A stretch of 7,845 bases of DNA, taken from Christiangramia sp. Lineage in GTDB: Bacteria > Bacteroidota > Bacteroidia > Flavobacteriales > Flavobacteriaceae. Below are positions 1 to 6,828 of the stretch, one piece after another. The stretch covers positions 1 to 7,845 of the forward strand of contig JAGXII010000215.1 in the NCBI GenBank assembly GCA_024635735.1, read 5' to 3'. Position 1 is the first letter of the stretch. The number at the start of each line of letters is the position of its first letter. A program made the position numbers and the translations under genes. The notes under the pieces were generated by a model. It worked only from the letters and a program-made list of their open reading frames with translations, searched no databases and was not told the origin of the DNA.

Positions 1-2
1 AC

Positions 3-176
3 GATTACCAGGCCAGATACAGGCGCAATAAACTTGAAATTAGAATGAAAGACCCCGATAATGAGTCGGCTTACAATTTAATTTACAGGCAGTATCCCAT
101 AGGTTTCTGGAACGTGGAAAAATTTAAGAAAACACATCAGCTTATTCACAGGGAATCATCCATCTACCATACATAA
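3..176 (+). CDS. C-terminal fragment of an unidentified protein (5' end outside window)
   Basis: An open frame enters from the left edge and stops at TAA 174-176, giving the last 57 residues of a protein. The other two plus frames close within the first 50 bases. The fragment is basic and aromatic-rich, with no membrane segment and no motif I recognise; a run near its middle reads YPIGFWNVEKF. The codon use looks like that of the neighbouring genes. The next gene starts 116 bp downstream on the same strand, and I see no strong terminator hairpin in between, so read-through is possible. I cannot assign a family from this short tail. That it is coding rests on the open frame and ordinary composition only. 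Confidence 0.6.
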   Translation, partial: DYQARYRRNKLEIRMKDPDNESAYNLIYRQYPIGFWNVEKFKKTHQLIHRESSIYHT

Positions 177-237
177 CCTTTTACATAACTTCCCATTACA
201 GTTCGGTTATCAAAAACTACAGTTGAGTAAAACAACT

Positions 238-268
238 TTTGGTACTCATTTACATTTTGTTCTATTTG
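238..268 (+). promoter_or_regulatory. Possible Bacteroidetes-type promoter for the first hydrolase gene
   Basis: A TTTG at 238-241 is followed after 19 bp by TCTATTTG at 261-268. The Bacteroidetes housekeeping consensus is TTTG, 19-21 bp, TAnnTTTG, so the only mismatch in the -7 box is C for A at its second position. Transcription would begin near 275, leaving a leader of about 18 nt before the ATG at 293. This is a pattern match in AT-rich DNA and could occur by chance. Confidence 0.3.
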
Positions 269-292
269 TCCTGACTAACCAATCCAAAATAA

Positions 293-1234
293 ATGATTCA
301 CATCTCTAAGACACTGAAAAAAGTCTTATTACTATTAGTATTCCTCATCGTATTTCTGTTGATATCAGGATATACCTATTTGTATGTACTCCCTAAAGGA
401 CCGGATTTGACAGAAACACGGTCTTTAAAATCTGAATCTGATTCCTTTGTAATGTATGCCTATAAGAATAGCCAAAGAAAGTCTATTCGGGTCTGGACTT
501 ATAAGCCCGAAGCCTGGAAAAATGAGGATAAGATTTTATTTGTGATGCATGGAGGGGGACGAAATGCAGATGATTATCTGGAAGCCTGGAAACAAATTGC
601 AGAAGAACATAAAATTTTAATCGTAGCCCCCGAATTCGAAAACAAATTTTCGCGATACACTACAAATGATTACCAGGAAGGTAATCTGATTACCTTTTTT
701 GGAGTGAAAAACCCCAAGGAAGAATGGGCATATACCGTAATAGAGAACATTTTTGATTATATAAAAGCGTATAACAATATCACCAATAATACGTACGATA
801 TTTTCGGTCATTCAGCAGGCGGTCAATTTGTTCACAGGATGCTAATTTTAATGCCGGAAGCCAGAATTGACAATGCGATAGCCGCAAATGCCGGATTTTA
901 TACATTCCCTAATGAAAATCTGGAATACCCTTATGGAATGAAAAACACCTCTTCTTCCATAAACGACAAGCTGCGCGAGGCTTTCAAAAAAAATTTGATC
1001 ATATTACTTGGGGAAAATGATAACGACCCCAAATTAGGAACATTTCGAACTACTGAACCTGCCATGGAACAAGGGAGAAATCGATTAGAAAGAGGATCTA
1101 ATTTCTTTAAAAAAGCCAGCCAGTTAGCCGTTGAGAAATCCTGGCAATTCAATTGGAAAATAGATACTGTTTTAAAGGTGGGTCATGATTACAAAAAAAT
1201 GTCTGCTAACGCGGTAAAATATATTTCCCGGTAA
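293..1234 (+). CDS. Membrane-anchored alpha/beta hydrolase, esterase/PHB-depolymerase-like
   Basis: This 313-residue protein is predicted to be a serine hydrolase held at the inner membrane with its catalytic domain in the periplasm. Residues 11-32 form one hydrophobic segment after a lysine-containing N-terminus. There is no lipobox, so it is either a signal anchor or an uncleaved signal peptide. The alpha/beta hydrolase marks follow in order: an oxyanion-type HGGG at 86-89, the nucleophile elbow GHSAGG at 172-177 with Ser174, a GENDND strand end at 240-245 supplying the likely acid (Asp243 or Asp245), and His298 in VGHD. The overall pattern resembles LpqC or polyhydroxybutyrate-depolymerase-like esterases, but the substrate cannot be read from sequence and could be an ester or amide. 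The start lies in an AT-rich leader without a Shine-Dalgarno site, as is usual in this phylum. The amidase gene begins 114 bp downstream, so co-transcription is possible but unproven. Confidence 0.85.
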   Translation: MIHISKTLKKVLLLLVFLIVFLLISGYTYLYVLPKGPDLTETRSLKSESDSFVMYAYKNSQRKSIRVWTYKPEAWKNEDKILFVMHGGGRNADDYLEAWKQIAEEHKILIVAPEFENKFSRYTTNDYQEGNLITFFGVKNPKEEWAYTVIENIFDYIKAYNNITNNTYDIFGHSAGGQFVHRMLILMPEARIDNAIAANAGFYTFPNENLEYPYGMKNTSSSINDKLREAFKKNLIILLGENDNDPKLGTFRTTEPAMEQGRNRLERGSNFFKKASQLAVEKSWQFNWKIDTVLKVGHDYKKMSANAVKYISR

Positions 1235-1348
1235 ACCTGCTTGTACTTTCAAAGAAAGAGATCCTGGTATTTTACAGAACCCAAAGAAAATTGGTAACTT
1301 CACCTTTAGCAAGTCTCCTTAGCCGGAGGCATTACATAAACGAAGCCA

Positions 1349-2911
1349 ATGATAAAAATTAAGAGCCTTCCTTTCTGGATACTATTAGCCCTTTTCCTTA
1401 ACAGTTGTGAGGAAAAAAATCCCTCACAAAATATAGATCTCGAAGAACTTACTATCGATGAGATCCATACGGCATTCACCAATGGCACGTACACCAGCAG
1501 GGACCTGGTAGCGGCTTATATCACTGCAATTTCAGAAAAAAATGAAGAGATCAACGCGCTTACAATCATCAATTCCGATGCTCTTGAAAGTGCCAAAAAA
1601 CTTGATGAGGAATTTCAAAAAACGGGCAAATTGCGCCCGCTTCATGGAATCCCTATTATCGTAAAAGATAATATTAACACCAAAGGCCTCCCTACAACCG
1701 CCGGATCTTTCGCCCTCAGGAATTTTATTCCGGAAGAAAATGCCTTTGTAATAAACAAATTAGTAGAGGCGGGAGCCATTATCCTTGCAAAGTCAAACAT
1801 GGCAGAATGGGCTTTCTCCCCGATGCATACCGAAAGTTCTACCGGAGGCACGACCCATAACCCATATAATCTCGACTATGTCCCTGCAGGTTCCAGTGGC
1901 GGAACAGCCGCGGCGATTGCCTCTAATCTTGGAGTCGTGGGATTAGGAACCGATACTGGAAACTCTATTCGCGGGCCTTCTTCGCATAACTCACTGGTAG
2001 GTTTTAGAACCACTCTTGGATTAATTAGCCGCGAGGGAATTGTTCCATTATTCTTGCGAAATGACGTGGTGGGGCCAATGTGCCGAACCGTGGAAGATGC
2101 CACGAAGACTATGGAAGTTATGGCAGGCTTTGACTCTAAAGATTCTATTACTTCTCATTCGAAAGGTAAAATCCCGGCGAACTATCAGCAATTCCTTCAA
2201 AAAGATGGCCTGAAAGGTTCAAGAATAGGGGTTTTAAGGGAACTAAGCGATGATAATCCAGATCTGGAGATCAAAGCTTTATTTGAAAAAGCCCTGTCAG
2301 ACCTGGATTCCCTGGGCGCGGAAATTATCGATCCCGTGGTAATTCCCGATTTTACCAGTTTAAGACAGGACCAGTGGTGTTCAACATTCCGGAAGGACGT
2401 TGAGGAATTTTTGGCGACTTACGTAAAAAACGATACGGTTAAAACCGTTGAAGATATTATCAGGATAGGCACTACTTCTGATTTTTCAAGAGAGAGATTA
2501 AAGGAGGCTTCCAATTTCGCAGGACGTTGGGGAGAGAGCGATTCAGATTGTCTTGATGCTTACCATGATAAAAGAAGAATTGCTTTTAGGGAAGCTATTG
2601 AAAAGGTGATGGATTCATTAAAATTAGACGCCATCGTTTATCCTTCCTGGAATAATAAACCTGCCCATATTGCCAATTTCGAGGAGGAATACAAAGGAGA
2701 TAATAGCCAGGTGATTGCGCCGCATACTGGTCAGCCTGCATTTACCGTTCCTATGGGATTTAGTTCCGGCAACCTGCCTGCAGGACTTCAGTTCCTGGGC
2801 AGAATGTATGCTGAGCCCACCTTAATAAAACTCACCTATTCTTATGAGCAAGGCACAAAACATAGGAAACCTCCCATGATTGAAAATAAAACTGAGCAAC
2901 CCATAGAATAA
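1349..2911 (+). CDS. Amidase-signature-family hydrolase, exported lipoprotein
   Basis: This 520-residue enzyme should hydrolyse carboxylic amide bonds with the Ser-cisSer-Lys triad of the amidase signature family. All three residues are visible: Lys106 in IVKDN, cis-Ser182 in GSSGG, and nucleophile Ser206 in GTDTGNSI. The 24-residue spacing between the two serines matches that of fatty acid amide hydrolase. The N-terminus is a lipoprotein signal ending in LNSC with Cys20 as the lipidated residue, so it acts outside the cytoplasm and is not the GatA subunit of tRNA amidotransferase, which is cytoplasmic. Two glutamates directly follow Cys20, similar to the acidic export signal of surface lipoproteins in Bacteroidetes. 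The signature carries GNSIRGPSSH where most members have GGSIR and then P-A, a variant I associate with a bacterial peptide-amidase-like subgroup. The start is bounded by an in-frame TAA at 1337-1339. The next gene is 30 bp downstream, so an operon is likely. The natural substrate is unknown. Confidence 0.92.
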   Translation: MIKIKSLPFWILLALFLNSCEEKNPSQNIDLEELTIDEIHTAFTNGTYTSRDLVAAYITAISEKNEEINALTIINSDALESAKKLDEEFQKTGKLRPLHGIPIIVKDNINTKGLPTTAGSFALRNFIPEENAFVINKLVEAGAIILAKSNMAEWAFSPMHTESSTGGTTHNPYNLDYVPAGSSGGTAAAIASNLGVVGLGTDTGNSIRGPSSHNSLVGFRTTLGLISREGIVPLFLRNDVVGPMCRTVEDATKTMEVMAGFDSKDSITSHSKGKIPANYQQFLQKDGLKGSRIGVLRELSDDNPDLEIKALFEKALSDLDSLGAEIIDPVVIPDFTSLRQDQWCSTFRKDVEEFLATYVKNDTVKTVEDIIRIGTTSDFSRERLKEASNFAGRWGESDSDCLDAYHDKRRIAFREAIEKVMDSLKLDAIVYPSWNNKPAHIANFEEEYKGDNSQVIAPHTGQPAFTVPMGFSSGNLPAGLQFLGRMYAEPTLIKLTYSYEQGTKHRKPPMIENKTEQPIE

Positions 2912-2941
2912 ATTAATTCAAACTTTTAAAATTTTCATTTA

Positions 2942-3901
2942 ATGAAGCTTATATCCAAAAGACCCTCTATTATTCTCATAGCTATACTTAGTATTTCATT
3001 ATTTATTTCGTGTAAGAGCGAGGAAAAACTAAAGCCCGGGGAAGGTTTTATTGAAGTTACCGGGGGGAAAGTCTGGTATAGAATCTTCGGAAATGGAGAT
3101 GGAACGCCCCTTTTAGCTTTGCATGGAGGCCCGGGTTCTTCCAGTTTTAGCATGCAGCCTCTTAAGGAACTGGGAAAGGACCGCCCTGTGATTTTATTTG
3201 ATCAGTTAGGTAGTGGAAAGTCAGACAGGATTACTGACACGACCCTTATGACGGTTGAGCATTATACCGATGAAGTGGAACAGGTGAGAAAAGCACTCGA
3301 TCTTAAAGAGCTTTACATTTACGGCCACTCCTGGGGGACCGCACTCGGACTGGAATATTATCTAAAATACCCGTCACATGTGGAAGGAATAATTTTCAGT
3401 AGTCCGTATTTCAGCACAAAACGATGGATCAAGGACGCCGATAAATTAGTGGCAACCTTACCGGATTCCATTCAGAAGATTATTAGAAAGAATGAAAAGG
3501 ATAAAACTTTCAGCAATCAGGAGTATAAGGACGCCGTAAGCTTGTTTTACAGTAAATTTTTGAGAAGAAAGGAAAGATCAGCCTCACAGAAAGACACTGC
3601 GTCAAAGATGTTTGGAACCAACGTCTATGAATATATGTGGGGACCAAGTGAATTTACAGCTACCGGCACGCTTTTAAATTATGACCGCATAGAAAACCTT
3701 CAGGAAGTGACCGTACCTGTACTTTTTATGACCGGCGAATATGATGAAGCCCGGCCTGAAACGGTAAAATATTATCAGAGCCTTATTCCCGGTTCCGGTT
3801 ATATTGAAATAAGCAATGCCGGCCACGCCACCCTTAATGATAATCGCGAGGAAACACTTAAGGCTATTAAGGAATTCCTTGATAAAAAAGACCAGCAGTA
3901 A
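2942..3901 (+). CDS. Proline iminopeptidase-family alpha/beta hydrolase (S33), lipoprotein
   Basis: This 319-residue lipoprotein belongs to the alpha/beta hydrolase branch that includes proline iminopeptidase and tricorn-interacting factor F1. Those enzymes release N-terminal residues, often proline, from short peptides. The signal sequence ends at FISC with lipidated Cys24, followed by KSEE. The family hallmarks are HGGPG at 61-65, DQLGSGKS at 87-94, the nucleophile elbow GHSWG at 128-132 with Ser130, the acid Asp268 in GEYDE, and His295 in AGHA. The cap-domain stretch MWGPSEFTATG (232-242) is also typical of this group and argues against a generic esterase. Family members are often cytoplasmic, so the lipoprotein form points to peptide trimming in the periplasm or on the cell surface. 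The gene follows the amidase gene at 30 bp with only AT-rich sequence between them. Specificity for proline is inferred from the family and is not proven. Confidence 0.9.
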   Translation: MKLISKRPSIILIAILSISLFISCKSEEKLKPGEGFIEVTGGKVWYRIFGNGDGTPLLALHGGPGSSSFSMQPLKELGKDRPVILFDQLGSGKSDRITDTTLMTVEHYTDEVEQVRKALDLKELYIYGHSWGTALGLEYYLKYPSHVEGIIFSSPYFSTKRWIKDADKLVATLPDSIQKIIRKNEKDKTFSNQEYKDAVSLFYSKFLRRKERSASQKDTASKMFGTNVYEYMWGPSEFTATGTLLNYDRIENLQEVTVPVLFMTGEYDEARPETVKYYQSLIPGSGYIEISNAGHATLNDNREETLKAIKEFLDKKDQQ

Positions 3902-3965
3902 ACCGGAATTTTAAAAATTAATTATTTAATTGATTGTCCGTAAAGTATCATAATTTAATAAAGTG

Positions 3966-4049
3966 CGTCATTCTGAACTTGTTTCAGAATCTTAAAATAC
4001 TATAAATCCTCATCATAAATTGAAACTCTGAAATAAATTCAGGGTGACG
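3966..4049. repeat. REPIN-like element: two inverted REP-type hairpins
   Basis: The element is bounded by CGTCA (3966-3970) and its exact inverse TGACG (4045-4049). The left unit is a perfect 8-bp stem, ATTCTGAA (3970-3977) and TTCAGAAT (3983-3990), around a 5-nt loop. The right unit is a 7-bp stem (4026-4032 with 4038-4044), including one G-T pair, also around a 5-nt loop. The two units are also imperfect inverted copies of each other: 21 of 28 positions match when one is reverse-complemented, so the whole can fold into one long hairpin. A short conserved sequence beside a small hairpin, doubled in inverted orientation, is the architecture of REPINs mobilised by REP-associated tyrosine transposases. 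No transposase is present in the window. It could also act as a transcript-end hairpin for the upstream gene. Confidence 0.7.
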
Positions 4050-4114
4050 AGATAACTATTATGACTAAAAACGGATATACATTTAATCTACTTATCTGAG
4101 GTACCATTATTTAC

Positions 4115-4134
4115 ATTTATAATTATTTATAAAT
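4115..4134. repeat. Perfect AT-only inverted repeat
   Basis: ATTTATAA (4115-4122) pairs with TTATAAAT (4127-4134) around a 4-nt loop, followed by an A-run on the plus strand. The stem contains no G or C and lies in very AT-rich DNA about 100 bp before the DUF3500 gene. It may be a DNA structural or regulator-binding site, or chance. Confidence 0.35.
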
Positions 4135-4234
4135 AAAAAAGAATTAATTTACTTACTCTTAAGAAGAACAAACAATTTAGCTCCCATCCCTGCCATTATT
4201 CTTTTCCTCTCTTTATTCAAAATAATCAGGGATC

Positions 4235-5305
4235 ATGAAAAATTTTATCACTTTTCTTTTTATCGGAATTCTTTATTCCGCAATATGCTTTAGCCAATCA
4301 GTCGAGGGTTTTGTAAAAGAAGCCAATGAATTTCTAAATTCTTTACCTGAAAATCAGGTGTACGTTATGCAATCAGACTTTCAGGATTCTCTACGCACAA
4401 AATGGACTAATCTTCCGGTAGGAATGGCACCTCGGCCCGGGCTGAGATATGGAGAGTTGTCTTCTGAAAGCCGGATCAAGTTTCATCATCTTCTCGCTAA
4501 TATTTTAAGTTCGCAGGGATATTTGAAAGCCACCAGCATCATGGCTCTGGATGATATTCTTAATGAGATCTACGAAGCTTCACACAATAATAATGAAATT
4601 GATGACCAGACTTTTCAGGAGATAAAGGACTTAAACTGGGGCTATGAAAACTTTTTTGTTTCGTTCTGGGGAAAACCTGATATAACTAAAACCTGGGGAA
4701 TGAAACTGGAAGGTCATCACATTTCTTTGAATTTAACAGCTTCAGGAGATGAATTTTCCCTCACCCCTTTGTTTCTGGGAACCGATCCAGCCGAAGTTCA
4801 TACTACAAAATATGCAGGCTGGCGTATTTTGAATAAAGAAGAGGATTATGGATTTCATCTTATCAATTCCCTGCATCAGGATCAAAAATCGATTGCCACG
4901 CTGAGCCGTGAAGTTCCAGGCGACATCATTACCAATCCAAATTTTAAGGGCCGGTTAACGGAATATAATGGCATTAAGGGAAACCAGATGAATCCTATGC
5001 AAAAACAGCTACTGAAGTTTATTATTGAGGAATATGTGAACAATCTTGAGCACGAAAAAGCGAAACAATATTTAGATAAAATCGAGAAATCAGGGATTGA
5101 TAATGTCTATTTTGCCTGGATTGGCAGTTATGAACGTCAAAAGCCACATTATTATATCATAAATGCTCCGGATTTTATTATTGAATATGATAATGTAGGT
5201 TTTCAAAAAAACGGAAATCACATTCATACTATCTGGCGTGAAAAGGGAAATGATTTTGGGGAAGATATCCTGAGAAGCCACTATTCTCTTGACCATAAAA
5301 AATAG
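4235..5305 (+). CDS. Secreted DUF3500-family protein of unknown function
   Basis: This 356-residue protein matches my recollection of the DUF3500 family over most of its length. Marks I can see are a GHH motif at 160-162 within EGHHISLNLT, FLGTDPAEV at 180-188, FIIEYDN at 314-320, NHIHTIWRE at 328-336, and a closing DFGEDILRSHY at 340-350. The clustered histidines and acidic residues could bind a metal or form an active site, but no reaction is established that I know of. Residues 1-20 form a signal peptide. The cysteine at 18 is preceded by Ile, not a small residue, so this is not a standard lipobox and the protein is probably released into the periplasm or beyond. The gene stands 333 bp from the preceding hydrolase and about 95 bp from the following DUF2892 gene, so it may be its own unit. 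Confidence 0.85.
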   Translation: MKNFITFLFIGILYSAICFSQSVEGFVKEANEFLNSLPENQVYVMQSDFQDSLRTKWTNLPVGMAPRPGLRYGELSSESRIKFHHLLANILSSQGYLKATSIMALDDILNEIYEASHNNNEIDDQTFQEIKDLNWGYENFFVSFWGKPDITKTWGMKLEGHHISLNLTASGDEFSLTPLFLGTDPAEVHTTKYAGWRILNKEEDYGFHLINSLHQDQKSIATLSREVPGDIITNPNFKGRLTEYNGIKGNQMNPMQKQLLKFIIEEYVNNLEHEKAKQYLDKIEKSGIDNVYFAWIGSYERQKPHYYIINAPDFIIEYDNVGFQKNGNHIHTIWREKGNDFGEDILRSHYSLDHKK

Positions 5306-5401
5306 CAAAAAACCTCTTATAAATAACTTAATACCTGATATTTATCACATTTTTTTAAATCATAAAATCTGAAATTTAAACTTCATTTAAAATTTATGGT
5401 C

Positions 5402-5626
5402 ATGAAGAAAAACATGGGAAAAACCGACAAAATTATCAGGTTATTAATTGCAGTGGCGTTCCTTATCGTTTACGCCAATGGAATGGTTGAAGGCACATGG
5501 GGGATTATACTTCTGGTTCTGGCCGGTATTCTGGTACTTACCACTTTTGTGAGTTATTGTCCGCTATATAGCCCTTTCCATATCCACACCAACAGTAGTA
5601 AGGATAAGACAAAAAATGCATTATAA
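5402..5626 (+). CDS. Small DUF2892 (YgaP-type) two-helix membrane protein
   Basis: This 74-residue protein has the DUF2892 pattern. It starts with MKKNMGKTDKIIRLL, has two hydrophobic helices (about residues 12-27 and 32-50 from this start) separated by a short turn with NGMVEGTWG, and ends with YCPLYSPFHIHT. The same fold forms the membrane part of YgaP next to its rhodanese domain. Stand-alone copies are common and have no firm function, though sulfur or thiol chemistry is often suggested. The single cysteine of the CPLY motif is present (Cys53). I chose the ATG at 5402 because family members usually begin MKKNMG. An in-frame ATG at 5396 would add only Met-Val and cannot be excluded. The C-terminal tail is short and lysine-rich. 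It converges on the minus-strand DUF1684 gene. Confidence 0.85.
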   Translation: MKKNMGKTDKIIRLLIAVAFLIVYANGMVEGTWGIILLVLAGILVLTTFVSYCPLYSPFHIHTNSSKDKTKNAL

Positions 5627-5709
5627 TCAGAACATTCTCCCGCAGAAAATTACTTTTTCCTGAGTTTTCGTTTTTCTTTCATTTCTGAAGAATTAGAAAG
5701 CAAAGGAAT

Positions 5710-5725
5710 AAATAATCTTTTATTT
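5710..5725 (+). terminator. Weak candidate terminator between convergent genes
   Basis: AAATAA (5710-5715) and TTATTT (5720-5725) form a perfect 6-bp stem with a 4-nt loop, followed by CAATTTTT. It lies about 84 bp after the DUF2892 stop, in the convergent gap. The stem is entirely A-T and therefore weak. I found nothing better in this gap. Confidence 0.22.
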
Positions 5726-5768
5726 CAATTTTTATAGTTTTTGAAAAGTGTTTACCAAGCTTCTCAAA

Positions 5769-6656
5769 CTATGATTCATTTAGAAGAGCTTCCTTCTCCC
5801 CGGCTTTTACTTCAAAATCAAGCCAGTTCTGCTTCGGGGGATAAGAGCAGGTTGTAAAAGAGCTATAACTACATGGAGGATTATAGGCTCGATTAAAGTC
5901 CAGCACCGCCGTCTTATCGTCGCTGGTTGTGAACTCCAGGTAGCGCCCGGCACCGTAGGTTTCCGTCAGGGCGGTTTTGTCTCCAAACATGATGAAATTA
6001 TCTTCCATAAAATCGAGTGAATAAGTCTTTCCTTTATATTCGAACTTAATAGAACCTATAAATTCAGCTTCCCTGGTGGTTCCATGAGTCACCGGGACTT
6101 CAATGACTTTTGGCGAATCATAATAGGTGAGTTTTGCTTCAAAAATAAATTCGGGATTAAGCTCATAAGATTGAAATCCCGGGAATTTATCGATCTCGGG
6201 ATTATGGGAATCCATGATCCTCAAAAGCTTTACATTCTCCAGTGAATTCACATACCAGCTATAATTCTCATAATACATATCTTTTGAATGGCCTCTGTAG
6301 CTCAGAGGTATCAGGTTGTATTTATCAATTATGGAGTCGTCTTCTAATTTCACTTCGACCCCTGGTGAGGATTTAAAGATGATAGAATCATTTTGGAAAT
6401 TAATAGTTCCTATTCGGGCAGGAGCCGTTGAATCTTTTAACTGAAATTTATTTTCTGGGGCAGAGCCAAAAGTATTGGGTGATGCAGAATCCAGTTCAAA
6501 CATATCTGAAATACTTAAATAGTAAACCTGTTCCTCATGAAGATCCTCTTTAAACTCCTCATAAGCCTGCATGTACTCCTTATCAATTTGAAATTCCTTT
6601 TTATTCTGGCAGCTCACAAGAGAAATGAATACAATAACGTAAAGGAGATTTTTCAT
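5769..6656 (-). CDS. DUF1684-family lipoprotein of unknown function
   Basis: This 295-residue protein carries the DUF1684 core, a family with no assigned activity that I know of. The N-terminal signal ends in LVSC with lipidated Cys16. The residues after it (QNKKE) are not strongly acidic, so periplasmic retention is as likely as surface display. The diagnostic C-terminal block is present: FGDKTALTETYGAGRYLE at 224-241, then DFNRAYNPPCSYSSF at 253-267 and a second cysteine at 270 before YPP. The paired cysteines 262 and 270 could form a disulfide or bind a ligand. The N-terminal half has the other family region around FPGFQSYELNPEF (158-170). On the minus strand, GATATTTG (6721-6714) lies about 58 bp before the start and is one base from the TAnnTTTG promoter box, but no matching -33 TTTG is visible. 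katG lies upstream on the same strand but is separated by a terminator. Confidence 0.87.
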   Translation of the reverse strand: MKNLLYVIVFISLVSCQNKKEFQIDKEYMQAYEEFKEDLHEEQVYYLSISDMFELDSASPNTFGSAPENKFQLKDSTAPARIGTINFQNDSIIFKSSPGVEVKLEDDSIIDKYNLIPLSYRGHSKDMYYENYSWYVNSLENVKLLRIMDSHNPEIDKFPGFQSYELNPEFIFEAKLTYYDSPKVIEVPVTHGTTREAEFIGSIKFEYKGKTYSLDFMEDNFIMFGDKTALTETYGAGRYLEFTTSDDKTAVLDFNRAYNPPCSYSSFTTCSYPPKQNWLDFEVKAGEKEALLNES

Positions 6657-6776
6657 TTTTGAAATAATTGTTCAGTTTATCAGCCGGTTAATTTAAGGTT
6701 TTTTTCATCCTGACAAATATCAGTTTCCAGCTAAAAAGATATTAGCTTGAATCCGATTCAACAATACTCTTAAATG

Positions 6777-6804
6777 AAAAAGGTAGCCATAGAGACTACC
6801 TTTT
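6777..6804 (-). terminator. Rho-independent terminator of katG
   Basis: Read on the minus strand, AAAAGGTAG (6804-6796) pairs perfectly with CTACCTTTT (6786-6778) around a 9-nt loop. The second arm runs into a T-tract of five. The stem begins 24 bp after the katG stop codon. The stem is A/T-flanked on both sides, so it could also work in the plus direction, but no plus-strand gene approaches it. Confidence 0.85.
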
Positions 6805-6828
6805 CTTTGATAAAATTCAACTTATCTA

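Larger units (their letters stand above)
3902..4234. other. 333-bp gene-free interval
   Basis: No credible coding sequence occurs here on either strand. The interval is very AT-rich and holds an 84-bp paired-hairpin repeat (3966-4049) and an AT-only inverted repeat (4115-4134). I see no Bacteroidetes TAnnTTTG box before the next gene and no GC-stem terminator after the hydrolase gene. Promoter and terminator signals must exist somewhere in it if the flanking genes are separate units, but I cannot place them. Confidence 0.7.

Noticed and set aside
617..811. Short open frames antisense to the hydrolase genes (also 931-1152, 1306-1494, 1642-1851, 1876-2103, 2935-3153)
   Set aside because: Each lies opposite all or part of a well-supported gene. 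Their products have no recognisable motif, and the sense frame explains the sequence.
1315..1329. GGAGG before the amidase start, part of a small CTCC/GGAG hairpin
   Set aside because: The GGAGG ends 19 bp before the ATG, too far for a Shine-Dalgarno site. This phylum generally does not rely on one, and the 4-bp stem is too weak to claim as regulatory.
3911..3932. AT-rich near-palindrome just after the iminopeptidase-like gene, considered as a terminator
   Set aside because: The stem has mismatches, no G-C pairs and no following T-tract, so it does not qualify as an intrinsic terminator.
4061..4099. 13-codon reading frame (MTKNGYTFNLLI) in the intergenic region just after the REPIN-like element
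   Set aside because: It is too short to support, with no ribosome site, no conservation data and AT-rich surroundings where such frames are common.
5090..5308. Minus-strand 72-codon frame opposite the end of the DUF3500 gene
   Set aside because: It is fully overlapped by conserved C-terminal motifs of DUF3500 on the plus strand, and its product looks like translated antisense.
5396..5401. Upstream ATG adding Met-Val to the DUF2892 protein
   Set aside because: Family members usually begin MKKNMG, so the ATG at 5402 is preferred. The choice changes only two residues.
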